The notes under the pieces were generated by a model. The model had not been told where the DNA came from. It did not search any database and was given only the letters and a program-made list of their open reading frames with translations. A program made the translations under genes and the position numbers. Below are positions 52,660-62,294 of a stretch of 64,000 nt of DNA, piece after piece. Each line of letters opens with the position of its first letter. Positions within the stretch are counted from its first letter, which is position 1. This stretch comes from Rhizobium leguminosarum bv. trifolii WSM2297 (GTDB taxonomy: Bacteria; Pseudomonadota; Alphaproteobacteria; Rhizobiales; Rhizobiaceae), in NCBI RefSeq assembly GCF_000271845.1, contig NZ_JH719392.1:486945-550944 (forward strand), in the 5' to 3' direction.

Positions 52660-53748
52660 TTATTGCGCGGCCGGGGCCAGCTCGTTGTGGAATTCTTCGC
52701 GGTAGGGCCGCGCGGTGGCCGGCAGCTCTCGTTTCAGGAAATAATCCTCATTGCGCAACTGGCGCAGGAAGGCCGGGATCATCTCGCGGTAGCCGGACAG
52801 GATCGACCGGTTCGGCGCCGGCAGGTCGTGCTTGACCATCGCGTGCAGCCTCGGCAGCGCGTGGTAGGGCACCATCGGGAACATGTGATGTTCGACGTGG
52901 TAGTTCATGTTCCAGTAGATGAACCGGCTGATCGGGTTCATATAGACAGTGCGGCTGTTCAGCCGATGGTCGATCACATTGTCGGCCAGGCCGCCATGCT
53001 GCAGCAGTCCGGTCAGCACATGGTGCCAGGCGCCGTAAAGGCGCGGCAAACCGATCAGCATCAGCGGCAGGATCGAAGTCGTGGCGACGGCCGCTGCGAT
53101 CGTGGCAAGATAGATCGCCAGCCAGATGCGGGCGATGCGGATTGTCTTCGGCTGTTCCATCTCGGGAATGAAGGTCTTTTCCGCCGCGCTGATGACGCCG
53201 GCGGCGTTGCGCAGCATGTCGACAACAGCATGCCAGACGTCGAGGATGCCGAAGAAATTGAGAACCAGCCGCAGGAGATCCGGTGGCCGCATCACTGCGA
53301 TTTCGGGATCGCGGCCGACGATGACGGTATCGGTGTGATGGCGTGTATGGCTCCAGCGCCAGGTGACCGGATTGCGCATGATCATGAAGCAGGCGATCTG
53401 GTAGACGGCATCGTTCATCCAGCGCGTCTTGAAGGCGGTGCCGTGCCCGCATTCGTGCCAACGGCTGTCGGAGGCTGAGCCGTAGAGCACGCCGTAAGCG
53501 AGGAAGAAGGGCAGCCCGATCCACGAGCCCCAGAAATAGATGCCGAGCCCGGCAAAGATCACCATGCTGCCGAGCCAGATGACCGTGTCGCGGATCGCCG
53601 GCGCATCGGAGCGCTGCATCAGCGCCTTCATCTCCTTGCGCGCAACGTCGGTGTGATACCACTCGGCTGCCGCCAGCCCCGTCTCGACGGCGGTGCGGCC
53701 GCTTTCTCCGAGCAGGTCATAGTCACGTTTCTTTGCCTGAATCGCCAT
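52660..53748 (-). CDS. membrane di-iron oxygenase of the fatty acid desaturase/AlkB type, MocD-like
   Basis: A 362-residue inner-membrane protein with four hydrophobic segments and the histidine boxes of integral di-iron enzymes: HECGH near residue 97, HTRHH near 136 and HVEHH near 291. Together with its Rieske and reductase genes it should hydroxylate or demethylate a small molecule. The moc system removes a methyl group from rhizopine; the true substrate here is unknown. It heads a minus-strand operon, divergent from a LacI-type gene. Confidence 0.85.
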   Translation of the reverse strand: MAIQAKKRDYDLLGESGRTAVETGLAAAEWYHTDVARKEMKALMQRSDAPAIRDTVIWLGSMVIFAGLGIYFWGSWIGLPFFLAYGVLYGSASDSRWHECGHGTAFKTRWMNDAVYQIACFMIMRNPVTWRWSHTRHHTDTVIVGRDPEIAVMRPPDLLRLVLNFFGILDVWHAVVDMLRNAAGVISAAEKTFIPEMEQPKTIRIARIWLAIYLATIAAAVATTSILPLMLIGLPRLYGAWHHVLTGLLQHGGLADNVIDHRLNSRTVYMNPISRFIYWNMNYHVEHHMFPMVPYHALPRLHAMVKHDLPAPNRSILSGYREMIPAFLRQLRNEDYFLKRELPATARPYREEFHNELAPAAQ

Positions 53749-53832
53749 GATCCGCCTCCCGTTATGCTGTTGCCTGGAGAATAGGTTGACTTCGCAAGAC
53801 GCTCAATGCAGGTTTGATGTAATCTATCAAAA

Positions 53833-53862
53833 GCCATCATGAATGGCTCGCAATCATGATTG
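53833..53862. promoter_or_regulatory. two palindromes in the divergent mocD-like / LacI region
   Basis: GCCAT-N5-ATGGC (53833-53847) and the perfect 12-mer CAATCATGATTG (53851-53862) lie just before the regulator start. They are candidate LacI-family operators controlling both the oxygenase operon and the regulator. Confidence 0.6.
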
Positions 53863-53880
53863 AATCCATCAGGAACGCCG

Positions 53881-54909
53881 ATGCGCCGCCCAACCATATC
53901 CGATCTCGCCCGCGCCTCCGGCGTCAGTGTCGCCACCGTCGATCGTGTTCTCAACGCCCGCCATCGCGTGCGGGAGGAAACGGCGCGGCGTGTCTATGAC
54001 GCGGCACAGTCGATCGGCTATCACGCCGTCGGCCTGATCAGGCAGCGCGTTTTCGAGGATCTGCCGCAATACAAGCTTGCCTTCCTGCTGCAGAAGCCGA
54101 CGCAGCAGTTCTACCAGGCGTTCGCCCGCGAGATCGAAACCGCAGCGCGCTCCGTCACCACCGCCCGCATCCAGACGCAGATCGACTTTCCATCAGCCGC
54201 GACGCCGGCTGCGATCGTCGAGAAACTCAAGGCTCTCGGTGCGCGCAATCAGGCCGTTGCCCTGGTCGCCCCGGATTACCCTGCGGTGACGGCCGCCATC
54301 GAGGATTTGAAGGAAAAGGGCGTCCCGGTCTTCTCACTGCTCTCCGATTTCGCATCGGGCGTGCGCACTGGCTATATCGGCGTCAACAACCGCAAGGTCG
54401 GCCGCACCGCCGCATGGGTAATCGCGCGAACGGCGCGCAAGACCGGCAAGGTCGCCTGCTTCGTCGGCAGCCATCGCTTCCACGGACATGAATTGCGGGA
54501 AATCGGTTTCCGCTCTTATTTCCGTGAAAATGCGCCGGATTTCGACGTTATCGACACACTGATCAATCTGGATACGCCGGAGATTACGCATGAGGCAACG
54601 CTGACACTGCTGGAGAAACATCCCGATCTCGTCGGCCTTTACGTCTGCGGTGGCGGCATGGAAGGCGCGATCTCGGCGTTCCGTGAAGAAGGTCTTGGCG
54701 GCAAGATCGTCCTCGTCGTCAACGAACTGACGCCCGACAGCAAGGCGGGTCTTGCCGATGACATCGTCGCCATGGCGATCGGCACCCCTCTGCCCGGGCT
54801 CTGTCAGCAATTGATGGTGCTGATGAAGGATGCGATCGAAAACAGTGAAACCGCCATCCCCGGCCAGTCCTTCCTGCCCTTCGACATCTATCTCTCAGAG
54901 AACATCTGA
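53881..54909 (+). CDS. LacI-family transcriptional regulator
   Basis: A 342-residue regulator. The LacI helix-turn-helix is at the N-terminus (ISDLARASGVSVATVDRVLN), and a periplasmic-binding-type effector domain with sugar-binding character follows (GYIGVNNRKVGRTAAWVIA). The ATG at 53881 has AGGAA 6 bases upstream; a TTG seven codons earlier lies inside the operator. It is divergent from the oxygenase operon and precedes the TIM-barrel isomerase gene, so it probably responds to a sugar or inositol-like compound. Confidence 0.88.
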   Translation: MRRPTISDLARASGVSVATVDRVLNARHRVREETARRVYDAAQSIGYHAVGLIRQRVFEDLPQYKLAFLLQKPTQQFYQAFAREIETAARSVTTARIQTQIDFPSAATPAAIVEKLKALGARNQAVALVAPDYPAVTAAIEDLKEKGVPVFSLLSDFASGVRTGYIGVNNRKVGRTAAWVIARTARKTGKVACFVGSHRFHGHELREIGFRSYFRENAPDFDVIDTLINLDTPEITHEATLTLLEKHPDLVGLYVCGGGMEGAISAFREEGLGGKIVLVVNELTPDSKAGLADDIVAMAIGTPLPGLCQQLMVLMKDAIENSETAIPGQSFLPFDIYLSENI

Positions 54910-55071
54910 GGAATGATGGAATTGTATCATTTCGCCTGAAATTCTTTCAGCGATGAGAGCGGCCGCCGGTGATGACGGATGGATTGCCACGGGAATTCCG
55001 GTAGAGATTCGCTCGCCCATTCACGAGATACTGCTCCGCTTATGTCGCGGAGACGAGGAGGATAATCCGTC

Positions 55072-55884
55072 ATGACTTCGATCCGCTTTGCGCTCAACCA
55101 CATGGCCGCCCCGTCGCTTGCCATCGACGATTTCTTCGCGCTGGCAAAGTCGCTCGGCATCGGCTCGGTCGAGATCCGCAACGACCTTTCCGGCAACGCC
55201 ATTCTCGACGGCACCCAACCCGAAACGATCAAAGAGGCCGCCGCCCGTCACGGTCTGACGATCATCTCGATCAACGCCCTGCAGCGCTTCAACGAGTGGA
55301 ATGAAGCCCGCGCTGGGGAAGCGCAGGAACTGATCGACTACGCCGGCGCCTGCGGCGCCCAGGCGCTGGTCCTCGTGCCAAAGAACGACGGCACCGGCTG
55401 CGCCGACGGCGAACGCCAGGCCAATCTGCGCCAGTCGCTGACGGCGCTGAAGCCTATGCTGGAGAAGGCCGGCATCATCGGCCTCGTCGAGCCGCTCGGT
55501 TTCGAGAGCTGCTCGTTGCGCTCGAAGACCGAGGCGGCCGAGGCGATCAGGGAGCTCGGCGCGCAATCGACCTTCAAGCTCGTCCACGACACATTCCACC
55601 ACCATCTCGCCGGCGAAGCCGCGACCTTCCCGGAGCTCGCCGGTCTCGTGCATATCTCGGGCGTCAGCGATGCTGCCGTATCCGTTGCCGATATGCGTGA
55701 TTCCCATCGTGTGCTCGTCGACGGCGACGACCGGCTCGACAATGCCGGGCAGATCAAGGCGCTGCTGCAGGCGGGTTATGCCGGCCCGTTCTCCTTCGAG
55801 CCTTTTGCGGCCGAAGTGCATGCGGTCAAGGATCCGGCCGGCGCGCTTCGCGCCAGCATGGATTATCTGACGGCGCGGGTTTGA
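55072..55884 (+). CDS. xylose-isomerase-like TIM-barrel protein (IolI/MocC-like)
   Basis: A 270-residue cytosolic TIM-barrel of the AP-endonuclease-2 / xylose isomerase superfamily. Metal-site-like residues occur in SVEIRNDLSG, LVEPLGFES, LVHDTFHHH and HISGVSD, and near the C-terminus in FSFEPF. Relatives include inosose isomerase and MocC. GAGGAGGATAA lies just before the ATG. It follows the LacI gene after 162 bases and could process the product of the mocDEF-like system. Confidence 0.78.
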   Translation: MTSIRFALNHMAAPSLAIDDFFALAKSLGIGSVEIRNDLSGNAILDGTQPETIKEAAARHGLTIISINALQRFNEWNEARAGEAQELIDYAGACGAQALVLVPKNDGTGCADGERQANLRQSLTALKPMLEKAGIIGLVEPLGFESCSLRSKTEAAEAIRELGAQSTFKLVHDTFHHHLAGEAATFPELAGLVHISGVSDAAVSVADMRDSHRVLVDGDDRLDNAGQIKALLQAGYAGPFSFEPFAAEVHAVKDPAGALRASMDYLTARV

Positions 55885-55981
55885 GACCTGAGCGAAGCCT
55901 CGCCTGACGCCACCAGCGGCGTCGGGCCTGTGCGCCGACGAATGTCCTCATGAGGGGTCGCGCTTCCGGCGCGGCCAATCT

Positions 55982-56746
55982 TTAAAACTGGTCCCGGCCT
56001 CTAAACCGCCGCTGATAGGCCGGATCATAGAGTGAACTCTCGCGGAAATCCTCCGCCGCCAGCGAGGGGCCGACGAAGATGATTGCCGTGCGTTCGATCG
56101 GTTCAGCCGCAACTTTTACCTCGATATCGGCAAGCGTGCCGCGCAGGATGCGCTCGTCCGGCCAGGAGGCCTTGACGACGATCGCGACCGGGCAGTCGGC
56201 ACCGTAAAGCGGCGTCAATTCCTCGACAACCTGCTTCAGCGCATGGATTGCCAGATGGATCGCCAGCGTCGCGCCCGTCGCGCCGAAATTTCCGAGCGTC
56301 TCGTCGTTCGGCATCGGTGAGGCGCGGCCGGAAACGCGGGTGAGCACCAGGCTTTGGGCTACGGCCGGGATCGTCAGCTCGCGGCCGAGTGCTGCGGCGG
56401 CCGCCGCAAAGGCCGGCACACCAGGCGTCATCGTATAGGCGATGCCGTGTTTTTCGAGCCGGCGCACCTGCTCGGCGACAGCACTCCAGACCGAGAGATC
56501 GCCGGAATGCAGGCGGGCGACATCCTGGCCGGCCTCAGCGGCGCTCAGATATTCCGCCTCGATCTCGTCCAGCGACATCGGCGCTGTATCGACGATGCGC
56601 GCACCCGCCGGGCAATATTGCAGCAGTTCCGGCGAGACGATCGAGCCGGCATAGAGGCAAACCGGGCATCGGGCGATAAGGTCGCGGCCCCGCACCGTGA
56701 TCAGATCCGCAGCCCCTGGCCCCGCGCCGATGAAATGCACCGTCAT
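55982..56746 (-). CDS. cobM: precorrin-4 C11-methyltransferase
   Basis: A 254-residue SAM-dependent tetrapyrrole methylase. [20 protein letters not shown] at the N-terminus, [20 protein letters not shown] near residue 78 and [20 protein letters not shown] near 106 mark the CobM/CbiF branch. It methylates C11 of precorrin-4 in aerobic cobalamin synthesis. It follows cobL by 4 bases on the same strand. Confidence 0.93.
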   Translation of the reverse strand: MTVHFIGAGPGAADLITVRGRDLIARCPVCLYAGSIVSPELLQYCPAGARIVDTAPMSLDEIEAEYLSAAEAGQDVARLHSGDLSVWSAVAEQVRRLEKHGIAYTMTPGVPAFAAAAAALGRELTIPAVAQSLVLTRVSGRASPMPNDETLGNFGATGATLAIHLAIHALKQVVEELTPLYGADCPVAIVVKASWPDERILRGTLADIEVKVAAEPIERTAIIFVGPSLAAEDFRESSLYDPAYQRRFRGRDQF

Positions 56747-56750
56747 CCCG

Positions 56751-57983
56751 TTATCCTTTTGTCCAGCGCCACTGCGTCACCGGCATGGCCGGCCGCCAGC
56801 CGCTCATGCTGCCGACAGGCGCCGCGCGCGATATATCGATCCGCGTCAGCGAACCGCCGCGTTTTGCATGTTCTAGGAGCACGACGGCTTCCATCTCCAG
56901 CGTCACGGCATTGGCGACGAGCCGCCCTCCCCGGTTCAGCGCGGCAATCGCAGCATCGACAACACCCGGCTCGCTGCCGCCGCCGCCGAGGAAGATTGCA
57001 TCCGGTTGCGGCAGGCCTGTCAGTGCATCAGGCGCCGCCCCTTCGACGACGGCCAGATGCGGCACGCCGAGGGCGGATGCATTGCGGGCGATCCTTGTTG
57101 CCCGCTCCGGCGATTGCTCGATGGCGATCGTCTTCAGCGACGGGTCGGCCAGCATCCATTCGATGCCGACCGATCCCGAACCGGCGCCGATATCCCACAG
57201 CAGCTGGCCGTGGCGCGGTGCGAGCGCCGACAGCGTCATCGCCCGGATTTCGCGTTTGGTGATCTGTCCGTCATGCTCGAACAGTTCGTCCTCGAGGCCG
57301 GGGCTAAAAGGCAGGATGCGAGCCCCCTCCCCTGCCGCGACATCGAGCGCGCAGACGTTCAAGGGATCGATGTCGACGAGATTGAAATCCGCCGCCGCCA
57401 CGCTTCTCTGCCGTTCCCGCGCGCCGCCAAGCGCCTCGAGCACGGTAAGCTGCGACTGACCGAAACCGGCGGCAACAAGCAGGGCAGCCAGCTCGCCCGG
57501 CCCGTTTTGGTCGGAGGTCAGCGCGATGATGCGCCGTCCGGGGTGCAGGTGCGGCCGGATCAGGTCGATCGGCCTACCATGCAGCGAAATTGTCGCGACC
57601 TCCTGCAGTGGCCAGCCAAGGCGGGATGCGGCGAGGCTGAAGGCCGAGGGCGCGGGGATGGTGCGCATCTCTTCCGTCGCCACGTGGCGGGAGAGCGTTG
57701 CGCCGACGCCGTAGAGAAACGGGTCGCCGGAGGCGAGCACAACGACGGGTGTGCCGCGCCGTTCGAGGATGGCATCGACCGAGCGTTCGAACGGGCTCTG
57801 CCAGGAAAACCGTTCCCCTGTGATCAGCGGCGTGGCGAGTGCATGGTGCCGCGCGCCGCCGAAGACGGCGGGCGCGGTGGCGATCAGGCGTCTCGCCTCG
57901 TCGCCGAGCCCTTCTGGACCATCTTCGCCGATGCCGATAATAGTCAGCCAGCGCTGGCCGCAAGCAGGAGAACCGTCAGACAT
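56751..57983 (-). CDS. cobL: precorrin-6Y C5,15-methyltransferase (decarboxylating)
   Basis: A 410-residue fusion of a CbiE-type domain (residues about 12-215, [36 protein letters not shown]) and a CbiT-type domain (about 220-400, [20 protein letters not shown]). It methylates C5 and C15 and removes the C12 acetate carboxyl. The ATG at 57981-57983 has GAGG upstream and shares two bases with the cobK start on the opposite strand. Confidence 0.94.
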   Translation of the reverse strand: MSDGSPACGQRWLTIIGIGEDGPEGLGDEARRLIATAPAVFGGARHHALATPLITGERFSWQSPFERSVDAILERRGTPVVVLASGDPFLYGVGATLSRHVATEEMRTIPAPSAFSLAASRLGWPLQEVATISLHGRPIDLIRPHLHPGRRIIALTSDQNGPGELAALLVAAGFGQSQLTVLEALGGARERQRSVAAADFNLVDIDPLNVCALDVAAGEGARILPFSPGLEDELFEHDGQITKREIRAMTLSALAPRHGQLLWDIGAGSGSVGIEWMLADPSLKTIAIEQSPERATRIARNASALGVPHLAVVEGAAPDALTGLPQPDAIFLGGGGSEPGVVDAAIAALNRGGRLVANAVTLEMEAVVLLEHAKRGGSLTRIDISRAAPVGSMSGWRPAMPVTQWRWTKG

Positions 57984-58752
57984 GGGAAGACCTCGCATCC
58001 TGATCCTCGGCGGCACCGGTGAGGCGCGCCTGCTCGCCGGAGCGCTCGCCGCGCGGGACGATTGCGATGTCCTTCTGTCGCTGGCCGGACGTACCGAAAT
58101 ACCGGCCGCACAGCCGGTTCCGGTTCGCATCGGCGGTTTCGGCGGTGCTGCGGCGCTTGCCGATTTCCTGAAGGCCGGCAGTTATGACCTGCTGATCGAC
58201 GCCACGCATCCCTTTGCCGAGCGCATTTCCGCCAATGCCGTCTTTGCCGCCGAGACCACCGGCACAGCGGCGATTGCACTGCGCCGCCCCGAATGGCAGC
58301 GCCTGCCCGGCGATCGCTGGCGGGAGGTGGAGAGCATTCCGGCTGCGATCGCAGCGCTCGGCCCCTCCCCTCGCCATGTCTTTCTGGCGACGGGACGGCA
58401 GGGCGCGCATCATGCGGAAGCGGCGCCGCAGCATTTCTATCTCGTCCGTAGTGTCGATCCCGTAGAACCGCCGCTTGCACTCGATCATGTCGACTATGTC
58501 CTCGATCGCGGCCCGTTCACGCTGGAAGGTGAATGCGCTTTGCTGCAGCAGCACCACATCGACGTCATCATTGCCAAGAACAGCGGTGGTGCCGCCACCT
58601 ATGCGAAGATCGAGGCAGCCCGCCGACTCGGCATCGAGGTGATGATGGTGGCGCGCGCGCCGGCGTCCGCGGTCAAGACGGTCGACACTGTCGAGGCGGC
58701 GCTGGCGGTAATCGATCACCTCGTGTCCCCCGCCATGAAACGCGGGGTATAG
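57982..58752 (+). CDS. cobK: precorrin-6A reductase
   Basis: A 256-residue enzyme reducing precorrin-6A to 6B with [25 protein letters not shown] at the start, DLLIDATHPFAERISANAVF near residue 68, FLATGRQGAHHA near 133 and VIIAKNSGGAATYAKIEAAR near 193 are family blocks. AGGAG lies 9 bases before the ATG. It is the only cob gene here on the plus strand. It starts within the cobL start codon and its end overlaps cobJ by 37 bases in the convergent direction. Confidence 0.94.
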   Translation: MGRPRILILGGTGEARLLAGALAARDDCDVLLSLAGRTEIPAAQPVPVRIGGFGGAAALADFLKAGSYDLLIDATHPFAERISANAVFAAETTGTAAIALRRPEWQRLPGDRWREVESIPAAIAALGPSPRHVFLATGRQGAHHAEAAPQHFYLVRSVDPVEPPLALDHVDYVLDRGPFTLEGECALLQQHHIDVIIAKNSGGAATYAKIEAARRLGIEVMMVARAPASAVKTVDTVEAALAVIDHLVSPAMKRGV

Positions 58753-59480
58753 ACGAGATCCAGCCTGCCGGGCCGCGAGACGATCCGCGTCTCGGCCGAG
58801 CCGATGATGATGCAGGTCGCCATATCGGCGATCGACGCATCGGCATCTGACAGCGGCTGTAGGACGATGCGCTCGTCCGGGCGCCCGGCTGCTCGCCCGA
58901 AAATAACCGGCGTTGTTGCGGGGAGATGCTCGCGCAACAGTTTGAAGGCCTCGCCGAGCTGCCAGGGCCGCGCCCGGCTGATCGGATTATAGAGAGCGAT
59001 GACGAAGCCTGCTTTGGCCGCCAGTTCAAGGCGTTTTTCGATGATATTCCAAGGCTTTAGATTGTCTGACAGCGATATGGCGCAAAAATCGTGGCCAAGC
59101 GGCGCGCCGGCTCTTGCCGCCACCGCCAGCATCGCGGTGATGCCGGGCAGAATGGTGAGATCAACCGCGCGCCACGCCGCCGGCCCGTTCTCGATCGCCT
59201 CGCAGACGGCGGCAGCCATGGCGAAGACACCGGGATCGCCGCCGGAGACGACGCAGACCTTGGCTCCATCCGCCGCCATCGAAAGGGCTGCCCGCGCCCT
59301 ATCCAACTCCTCGCGATTGTCCGAGGCATGCCGCAATTGATCGTTGCGGAGGTGCAACCGGTCGAGATAAGGGCCGTAACCGAAGAAATCCGTTGCCGCT
59401 TCGACGGCGGCAAGCGCTTCCGGCGTCATCTGCTCGGGATTGCCGGGGCCGGTGCCGATCACGAAAAGCCTGCCGCTCAT
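58716..59480 (-). CDS. cobJ: precorrin-3B C17-methyltransferase
   Basis: A 254-residue tetrapyrrole methylase with FVIGTGPGNPEQMTPEALAA at the start, CVVSGGDPGVFAMAAAVCEA near residue 75 and ILPGITAMLAVAARAGAPLG near 109. It methylates C17 with ring contraction. Its start overlaps the cobI stop by 4 bases, and its 3' end overlaps convergent cobK. Confidence 0.94.
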   Translation of the reverse strand: MSGRLFVIGTGPGNPEQMTPEALAAVEAATDFFGYGPYLDRLHLRNDQLRHASDNREELDRARAALSMAADGAKVCVVSGGDPGVFAMAAAVCEAIENGPAAWRAVDLTILPGITAMLAVAARAGAPLGHDFCAISLSDNLKPWNIIEKRLELAAKAGFVIALYNPISRARPWQLGEAFKLLREHLPATTPVIFGRAAGRPDERIVLQPLSDADASIADMATCIIIGSAETRIVSRPGRLDLVYTPRFMAGDTR

Positions 59481-60208
59481 CGGCTGCTCTCCCAGCCCGG
59501 CACCAGGACGAGCGAAAAATACGGCGCGTCGCCGTCAGTCCTGTCGGCAAGTTTTTCCATCGCCGCATTCGCCATGGTGCCGCGCTCGACATAGACGGCC
59601 TCGGCAAGCCGGCCGGCCGCCGCCAAGGCCCGGCGGATCTTCGGCAGATTGCGGCCGACCTTCATGATGACGGCGGCCTGGGTGTCGGCAAGTCGGCGGG
59701 TCAGCTCGATCTCGCCCATCGTACCGGGCAGTACGGAAAGCACGTCGTCCCCCTGAACGATCGGCATGCCGGCCAAGGACCAGCAGCCGGACATGGCGCT
59801 GATGCCGGGGATCACCTCCGTCGGGTAGCGCTGGGACAGCCTGACATGCAGGTGCATATAGGAGCCGTAGAACAGCGGATCGCCTTCGCTGAGCACGGCA
59901 ACGGTCAGCCCGGCATCAAGATGCCCGGCGACGGCTTCGGCGGAGTGATCGTAGAACTGCGTGATCAGACTCTGGTAGCGTTCGTCATTCTTGTCGATCT
60001 CGGTGGTGACGGGATAATAGAGCGGCAGCAACGTCACGCCGGGTTTCAGCAACGGTTCGACGATCGCCTTGCCATTGCCGCCCCTGCCCTGCTTGGCGAA
60101 ATAGGCAATCACGTCGGCGCCTTCGATGGCGCGGACGGCCTTGAGGGTCAGAAGCTCCGGATCGCCGGGACCGGTGCCGACGCCGATGAGACGGCCGGAT
60201 GTTGTCAT
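59477..60208 (-). CDS. cobI: precorrin-2 C20-methyltransferase
   Basis: A 243-residue methylase with LIGVGTGPGDPELLTLKAVR near the start, AVLSEGDPLFYGSYMHLHVR near residue 103 and VIPGISAMSGCWSLAGMPIV near 133. It makes precorrin-3A from precorrin-2. Start and stop overlap cobH and cobJ by 4 bases each, so the three genes are translationally coupled. Confidence 0.94.
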   Translation of the reverse strand: MTTSGRLIGVGTGPGDPELLTLKAVRAIEGADVIAYFAKQGRGGNGKAIVEPLLKPGVTLLPLYYPVTTEIDKNDERYQSLITQFYDHSAEAVAGHLDAGLTVAVLSEGDPLFYGSYMHLHVRLSQRYPTEVIPGISAMSGCWSLAGMPIVQGDDVLSVLPGTMGEIELTRRLADTQAAVIMKVGRNLPKIRRALAAAGRLAEAVYVERGTMANAAMEKLADRTDGDAPYFSLVLVPGWESSR

Positions 60209-60837
60209 AGGCCGGGCCTCGCCAGCGCATTGATCGCAGCCGCCGTCATGGCGCTGCCGCCGAGCCGGCCGCGGACGATGGCAAAGGGCACGCCATAGGA
60301 ATTTTCCGCCAGTGCATCCTTGGATTCCGCCGCGCCGACAAAGCCGACAGGCATGCCGAGGATTGCTGCGGGTTTCGGGGCGCCGTCGCGCAGGAGTTCG
60401 AGCAGGTGAAACAATGCCGTCGGTGCATTGCCGATCGCAACGACGCTGCCGCCGAGCCGGTCGAGCCAGAGATGGATGGCGGCCGCCGAGCGCGTATTGC
60501 CGGTCTGGCGCGCCAGCTCCGGCGTTGCCGGATCGCGCAGCGTGCAGATCACCTCGTTCAGCGCCGGAAGCCGGGCCCGGGTGACGCCATGCGAGACCAT
60601 TTCGGCGTCGCAGAAGATCGGCGCCCCGCCCTTCAGCGCCTCGCGCGCTGCACGGACGACATCGGCGGAGAAGACGAAATGCTCCGCCGCCTCGACCAGC
60701 CCGCAGGCATGGATCATGCGAACGGCGATGTCGGCTTGATCTTCAGTGAAGCGCGAAAGATCGGCCTCGGCGCGGATGATCGCAAAGGAACGCTCGTAGA
60801 TCGCGTCGCCGCTGCGGATATAATCGTAGTCTGGCAT
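60205..60837 (-). CDS. cobH: precorrin-8X methylmutase
   Basis: A 210-residue enzyme that moves the C11 methyl to C12 to give hydrogenobyrinic acid. DYIRSGDAIYERSFAIIRAE near the start, FCDAEMVSHGVTRARLP near residue 75 with the catalytic His (SHG), and PVGFVGAAESKDALAENSYG near 163 are diagnostic. It is 2 bases after the cobG stop and overlaps cobI. Confidence 0.95.
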   Translation of the reverse strand: MPDYDYIRSGDAIYERSFAIIRAEADLSRFTEDQADIAVRMIHACGLVEAAEHFVFSADVVRAAREALKGGAPIFCDAEMVSHGVTRARLPALNEVICTLRDPATPELARQTGNTRSAAAIHLWLDRLGGSVVAIGNAPTALFHLLELLRDGAPKPAAILGMPVGFVGAAESKDALAENSYGVPFAIVRGRLGGSAMTAAAINALARPGL

Positions 60838-60839
60838 TC

Positions 60840-62222
60840 CTATTCCTGTCGCAGCGCCTTCGAAACGCCGGTTGCGCCAAGCCGTGTAAGGCAGGCGGCA
60901 GCCGATTCGCCAGCGCCTCTGTTGTCTTCGATGGACCGGGCGAGCCTCTCTATAGCGAAATCGATCCGACCGCCAGCGATCCGTTCGTCCGGCTGACCGG
61001 CTGCCAACCCGTTGAGGATGAGGTCGTAACCCTCCGCCGTGCCCGTCAGGGTCAGCGCCGGCCGGGCATGAGCGCAGCCCTTGGCGCAGCCGGACAGGTG
61101 CAGGGTGAGCGAACCGTCGAAAAGCACGGGTGCGGCTGCAAGGACGCGGCGCGCCAGGCTTCGTGTCTCGTAGAAAGCGGAGCCGCAGGCGCCGGCGCCG
61201 GAGCAGGCGGCGATGTGCTCGCTGGTCTCGCCGTCTTGCGCGCTGAAGCCATATCCGGCGGCCGCGGTCTGCACAGCCGCCACTCTGTCTGCCGGCAGAC
61301 CGATAAGGAAGAAACCGCGGCCGGGCGCCAGCCGGATGGCTGTTGCGCCAAGGGCGCTTGCGCGCTCGAGCAGGGCGGTCAGATCGTTCGCCCGCATTTG
61401 TCCGAATTCCGGCCTGACGCCGAGCAGGGTTATCCCGTCTGCAAGCCGATGCAGGCCGGAAAGCGGCATCGTTACTGCGGGTGAGGGAGGAGGGCGAAGA
61501 TTATCCACAGCGGGAAAACGTGGCCGCAGAAGCGCCGGATCGATATCCCGTGCTCGCCTGCCCTGCCCGAGAGTTACGAGCAGGTTCAGAATTTCGTCGA
61601 CGACCGATATCGCCGCCGCCGTAGGTCCCGTTGCCAGCCGCGTTGCGGTCTCACCGTCACCATTGATGGCGACAAGCCAATCCGTGGGGGATAAGGCGAC
61701 GATGCGGATATCGGCGGAAAGCGCCGACAGCCCGAATGCTCCACCGCCGTCGATGACGATCGACAGTTTCGGCGCGAGCCGCGGCGAGGCGATGAGATCG
61801 CGGAGCGCGCTGCGCAATGCCATTTCCATGGCGGCCGGATCGCTCGTCTCCTGAGGATCGATGCCGTGCAGCGGCGAGATCTCGATCGCCGGCCCGTTCG
61901 GCACGGTAATCCCGGCGGCATCGATATCGGCGGCGAGCTTCTCCACGCTCTCGGCTCGCAGCCCGCGGATTTGCAGATTGCCGCGCGCGGTGATCTCCAG
62001 AATGCCGTTTCCGTGCGCCGCAGCCGAGCGAGCAAGGGTAGCGAGTTGCGACGGCGTCAGGGCGCCGCCGGCCGGCCGCAGGCGGACCAGCAAACCATCG
62101 CCGGTCGGCATCGGTGCTGCCAGTGTGGGGCAGGCGCCGCGCGTGCGCATCTTCGCCGTCGGGCGGTGCTGCAGATCCGCCTCGTGTATCCCGTCGGTCG
62201 CCGTTGCAGCCTCAATGATCAT
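60840..62222 (-). CDS. cobG: precorrin-3B synthase
   Basis: A protein of about 460 residues related to sulfite/nitrite reductases. The iron-sulfur Cys pattern is present in ACSGAGACGSAFYETRSLA and LSGCAKGCAHARPALTL (four Cys). The N-terminal RTRGACPTLAAPMPTGDGLL is typical. It hydroxylates C20 of precorrin-3A with oxygen, which places this pathway in the aerobic branch. I use the ATG giving MIIEAATATDG; a start six codons earlier is possible. Confidence 0.92.
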   Translation of the reverse strand: MIIEAATATDGIHEADLQHRPTAKMRTRGACPTLAAPMPTGDGLLVRLRPAGGALTPSQLATLARSAAAHGNGILEITARGNLQIRGLRAESVEKLAADIDAAGITVPNGPAIEISPLHGIDPQETSDPAAMEMALRSALRDLIASPRLAPKLSIVIDGGGAFGLSALSADIRIVALSPTDWLVAINGDGETATRLATGPTAAAISVVDEILNLLVTLGQGRRARDIDPALLRPRFPAVDNLRPPPSPAVTMPLSGLHRLADGITLLGVRPEFGQMRANDLTALLERASALGATAIRLAPGRGFFLIGLPADRVAAVQTAAAGYGFSAQDGETSEHIAACSGAGACGSAFYETRSLARRVLAAAPVLFDGSLTLHLSGCAKGCAHARPALTLTGTAEGYDLILNGLAAGQPDERIAGGRIDFAIERLARSIEDNRGAGESAAACLTRLGATGVSKALRQE

Positions 62223-62294
62223 TCTCAATCCTCTGACCATTTCTTACATGATCGCAGCCGGTGCGGCAAAACATGATGCAAACGGTCGGCTCGG

